Below, piece by piece: positions 62,269 through 64,000 of a stretch of 64,000 bases of DNA (its first letter is position 1; the number at the start of each line of letters is the position of its first letter). Under the pieces are notes generated by a model that saw only the letters and a program-made list of their open reading frames with translations, had not been told where the DNA came from and did no database searches. Origin of the DNA: Amycolatopsis umgeniensis (GTDB lineage: Bacteria; Actinomycetota; Actinomycetes; Mycobacteriales; Pseudonocardiaceae); the NCBI RefSeq assembly GCF_014205155.1, contig NZ_JACHMX010000001.1, positions 2,170,001 to 2,234,000 on the forward strand, given 5' to 3'. The translations under genes were made by a program, and so were the position numbers.

Positions 62269-63389
62269 CTCGTGTCGTCATCGCGCCCGACAAGTTCAAG
62301 GGAAGCCTGACAGCGGTCGAGGCCGCGGAGGCGATCGCTCACGGCGTTCGCGACGCGCTACCCGAAGCCGAGGTCTCCTCCTGCCCTGTCGCCGACGGCG
62401 GCGAGGGAACGCTCGACGTCCTCGTCGCGGCGGGTGGCCGTCTCGTGGAACTGCCGGTCCGCGGGCCGCTCGACGGCACCGTCGAGGCGAGCTACGTACT
62501 GCTCGACGGGACGGCGTACATCGAGTCGGCTCGCGCGTGCGGGATCGAATTCGTCGAGCCGAGTCCGGAAGTGGCACTGACCGCGCACACCTGGGGCGTC
62601 GGCGAACTCCTCGCGCACGCGCTCGACAACGGCGCGCGGCGGCTGGTGCTGACCGTCGGCGGAACCGCGAGCACCGACGGCGGCGCCGGCATGCTGGCGG
62701 CGCTGGGCGCCGGGGTGTTCGACGCGTTCGGCGCACCGGTCGGACTCGGCGGCGGCACCCTGGGCCGCGTCGCTTCGGCCGAACTCGGCCCGGTGCGCGA
62801 AAGGCTCGGCTCCGTCGAGGTCGCCGTGGCCACCGACGTGACGAACCCGCTGCTCGGACCGCGGGGCGCGGCCGCGATCTTCGGTCCGCAGAAGGGCGCT
62901 GGTCCGCGCGAGGTCGAGCAACTGGACGAGTCACTGGCCCGCTGGGCACAGGCGTTGCGGAACGCGGGAACCCCCGACGTCTCCGATCTTCCCGGAGCGG
63001 GCGCGGGCGGCGGTGTCGCGGCCGGCGCGATCGCGGGACTCGGCGCCTCGGTCGAATCCGGCTTCCAGCTCATCGCCGGGCTCACCGGGGTCGCCGGCGC
63101 CATCGAGCGCGCAGATCTCGTCATCACCGGCGAGGGCTCCCTGGACGAGCAAAGTCTCGACGGCAAAGCCCCGGCGGGCATCGCGGCCCGCGCGCAAGAG
63201 CACGCGGTCCCCCTGATGGTGCTGGCCGGACGGATCCAGCTGGACGAGAGCCAGCTCGCCGGCCTCGGTGTCGTGGGCAGCGCCGCCCTGATCGACCACG
63301 CGCCTTCGCTCGACCACGCGCGTGCGCACGCGGCGGAGCTCCTGCGCGAGCGGGCCGGCGAGCTGGTCCGTGCCTGGGCCCGGACTTAA
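62265..63389 (+). CDS. Glycerate kinase (GlxK type)
   Basis: 374-aa type-1 glycerate kinase producing phosphoglycerate from D-glycerate. The start RVVIAPDKFKGSLTAVEAAE (3-22), PVADGGEGTLDVL, VGGTASTDGGAGMLAALG and VITGEGSLDEQSLDGKAP segments are diagnostic. ATG 62265 overlaps the dehydrogenase stop (ATGA). It completes the two-gene glycerate operon. Confidence 0.95.
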   Translation: MTRVVIAPDKFKGSLTAVEAAEAIAHGVRDALPEAEVSSCPVADGGEGTLDVLVAAGGRLVELPVRGPLDGTVEASYVLLDGTAYIESARACGIEFVEPSPEVALTAHTWGVGELLAHALDNGARRLVLTVGGTASTDGGAGMLAALGAGVFDAFGAPVGLGGGTLGRVASAELGPVRERLGSVEVAVATDVTNPLLGPRGAAAIFGPQKGAGPREVEQLDESLARWAQALRNAGTPDVSDLPGAGAGGGVAAGAIAGLGASVESGFQLIAGLTGVAGAIERADLVITGEGSLDEQSLDGKAPAGIAARAQEHAVPLMVLAGRIQLDESQLAGLGVVGSAALIDHAPSLDHARAHAAELLRERAGELVRAWART

Positions 63390-63407
63390 AGCCTGAACCC
63401 GCCGGGC

Positions 63408-63719
63408 TCAGCTGCCAGGCTGGGGCTGAGCCTGCGGGAGTACGGCGAAGGCGACTTCGCCGGTCTCGTCCTGCTGGACGTCGAGGACCTTGTCGTCGAG
63501 CAACGCGGCCGCTTCGGGCTCCAGGAACACCTTCGGGCCGCCGTCCGCGCCGAGCACCCTGTCGCCGCTTTCGGGTTCGGGGGCGACGGAAACCGCTAGC
63601 TGGGGGCTGTCCCCCTGCTGGGAATGCATCGCGAAACGCAGCCCGCCTCCGTCTTGCCCGTTCTCCTGCCCGGTCAGTGCGGTGATCGCCTCGGCGGCGG
63701 CTTCGGTGACTGTCAGCAT
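63408..63719 (-). CDS. HesB/IscA-like protein lacking cysteines
   Basis: 103-aa protein with the A-type carrier-like start MLTVTEAAAEAITALTGQEN and PKVFLEPEAAALLDDKVLDV segment. True IscA/HesB proteins use three cysteines to hold iron-sulfur clusters; this one has none, so it cannot be a conventional cluster carrier. The start ATG 63719 is preceded by GGAAGG. It is a single gene, convergent with glycerate kinase. Confidence 0.75.
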   Translation of the reverse strand: MLTVTEAAAEAITALTGQENGQDGGGLRFAMHSQQGDSPQLAVSVAPEPESGDRVLGADGGPKVFLEPEAAALLDDKVLDVQQDETGEVAFAVLPQAQPQPGS

Positions 63720-63800
63720 CTCTGCCCTTCCTTCGTCGCGGTCTTGCACTTGACGAACCACGCTAGGGGGTCGCGGCACGGCCTGCCGTCTGAGCGAAGA

Positions 63801-64000
63801 TCATTTCTCGCCGACGTCCGGCTCCTCTTCGGCCAGCCGCATGGCGTGCGGTTCCCCTTCGCGGATCTCCGCGGGCGTGGTCCCGAAACGGTCGGCCCCA
63901 CTCCAGTGTTCAGGCGGCTCGACGCCTTCTTCGAGTGGATCGACACGGAGTTCGTCCTCGTCGAGAGCCTCGCTGGGGCTCAACGTTTCCGGCTCAGCCG
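63801..64000 (-). CDS. DUF5709-like hypothetical protein, N terminus cut by window edge
   Basis: About 66 codons are visible, acidic throughout, ending EEEPDVGEK. The pattern (acidic start, EEGVEPPEHW, then FGTTPAEIREGEPHAMRLAEEEPDV) is that of DUF5709-like actinobacterial proteins. The frame stays open to position 64000, so the true start is probably outside the window. Function unknown. Confidence 0.6.
   Translation of the reverse strand, partial: AEPETLSPSEALDEDELRVDPLEEGVEPPEHWSGADRFGTTPAEIREGEPHAMRLAEEEPDVGEK

Noticed and set aside
1..64000. tRNA or rRNA genes, CRISPR arrays, insertion sequences, prophage or integrative elements
   Set aside because: No cloverleaf, spacer-repeat array, transposase, integrase or terminal repeat was recognised. 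The palindromes are too short and lack coding content to be insertion sequences.

Overview
The window is very GC-rich, uses GTG and occasional TTG starts, and has long ATGA/GTGA-coupled operons. It carries an AfsR-type SARP regulator, a chromosomal protocatechuate (pca) operon, a two-permease sugar ABC operon without its own ATPase, and an indigoidine-type NRPS. Together these point to a filamentous actinomycete. I infer Pseudonocardiales, most likely Amycolatopsis, but no rRNA or marker gene is present to prove it. The window looks like ordinary chromosome: I found no IS element, integrase, phage gene, tRNA or CRISPR array.

Layout. (1) 1-4.6 kb: a potassium P-type ATPase operon on the minus strand (a 27-aa membrane peptide, kdpF, kdpA, kdpB, kdpC); kdpD/E, if present, lie beyond the left edge. 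(2) 4.8-6.7 kb: an asparagine synthetase ending in a strong bidirectional terminator. (3) 6.7-9.7 kb: a GntR(YtrA-type)-ABC transporter operon with a perfect operator over its start. (4) 9.7-14 kb: a Nudix hydrolase, a highly structured 370-bp gap, a 993-aa SARP regulator and a small membrane protein. (5) 14.2-23.7 kb: a myo-inositol regulon, with lacI-iolG leftward and iolE-binding protein-permease-ATPase-iolC-iolB-iolD rightward from a shared region with two LacI-type operators. (6) 24.1-32.4 kb: an indigoidine synthetase-like NRPS (A-Ox-T-TE) with an Asp/Glu racemase-fold protein, a TetR regulator and a 3-hydroxyisobutyrate-dehydrogenase-like reductase downstream, and an alpha/beta hydrolase and a flavin monooxygenase on the other side. 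(7) 32.4-36.9 kb: coxS-coxL-coxM-coxG for a form II (AYRGAGR) molybdenum hydroxylase. (8) 37.3-45 kb: a PLP-dependent dehydratase with a divergent Lrp regulator, an FAD hydroxylase-coxE-xdhC operon, a secreted nucleoside hydrolase-like protein, and a divergent TetR/aldo-keto reductase pair. (9) 45.0-52.5 kb: pcaI-J-F-H-G-D-C-R for protocatechuate catabolism, continuing into a MobA/MocA-like nucleotidyltransferase and a MoxR ATPase; pcaB is missing. (10) 52.9-60.6 kb: an alpha-galactoside system with ROK regulator, TAT-lipoprotein binding protein, two permeases, secreted GH27 and a divergent GH36 enzyme. (11) 60.6-64 kb: a secreted protein, a 2-hydroxyacid dehydrogenase-glycerate kinase pair, a cysteine-free HesB-like protein and a truncated DUF5709-like gene.

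How the parts fit. Most of the window is carbon scavenging (inositol, aromatics, alpha-galactosides, glycerate), each unit with its own local regulator and a recognisable operator. The molybdo-hydroxylase maturation functions (XdhC, CoxE, MoxR/CoxD, nucleotidyltransferase) are scattered among three operons around the coxSLMG structural genes. Several intergenic regions hold long, nearly perfect palindromes. Two sit just beyond gene stops, and one family of three shows compensatory base changes between copies.
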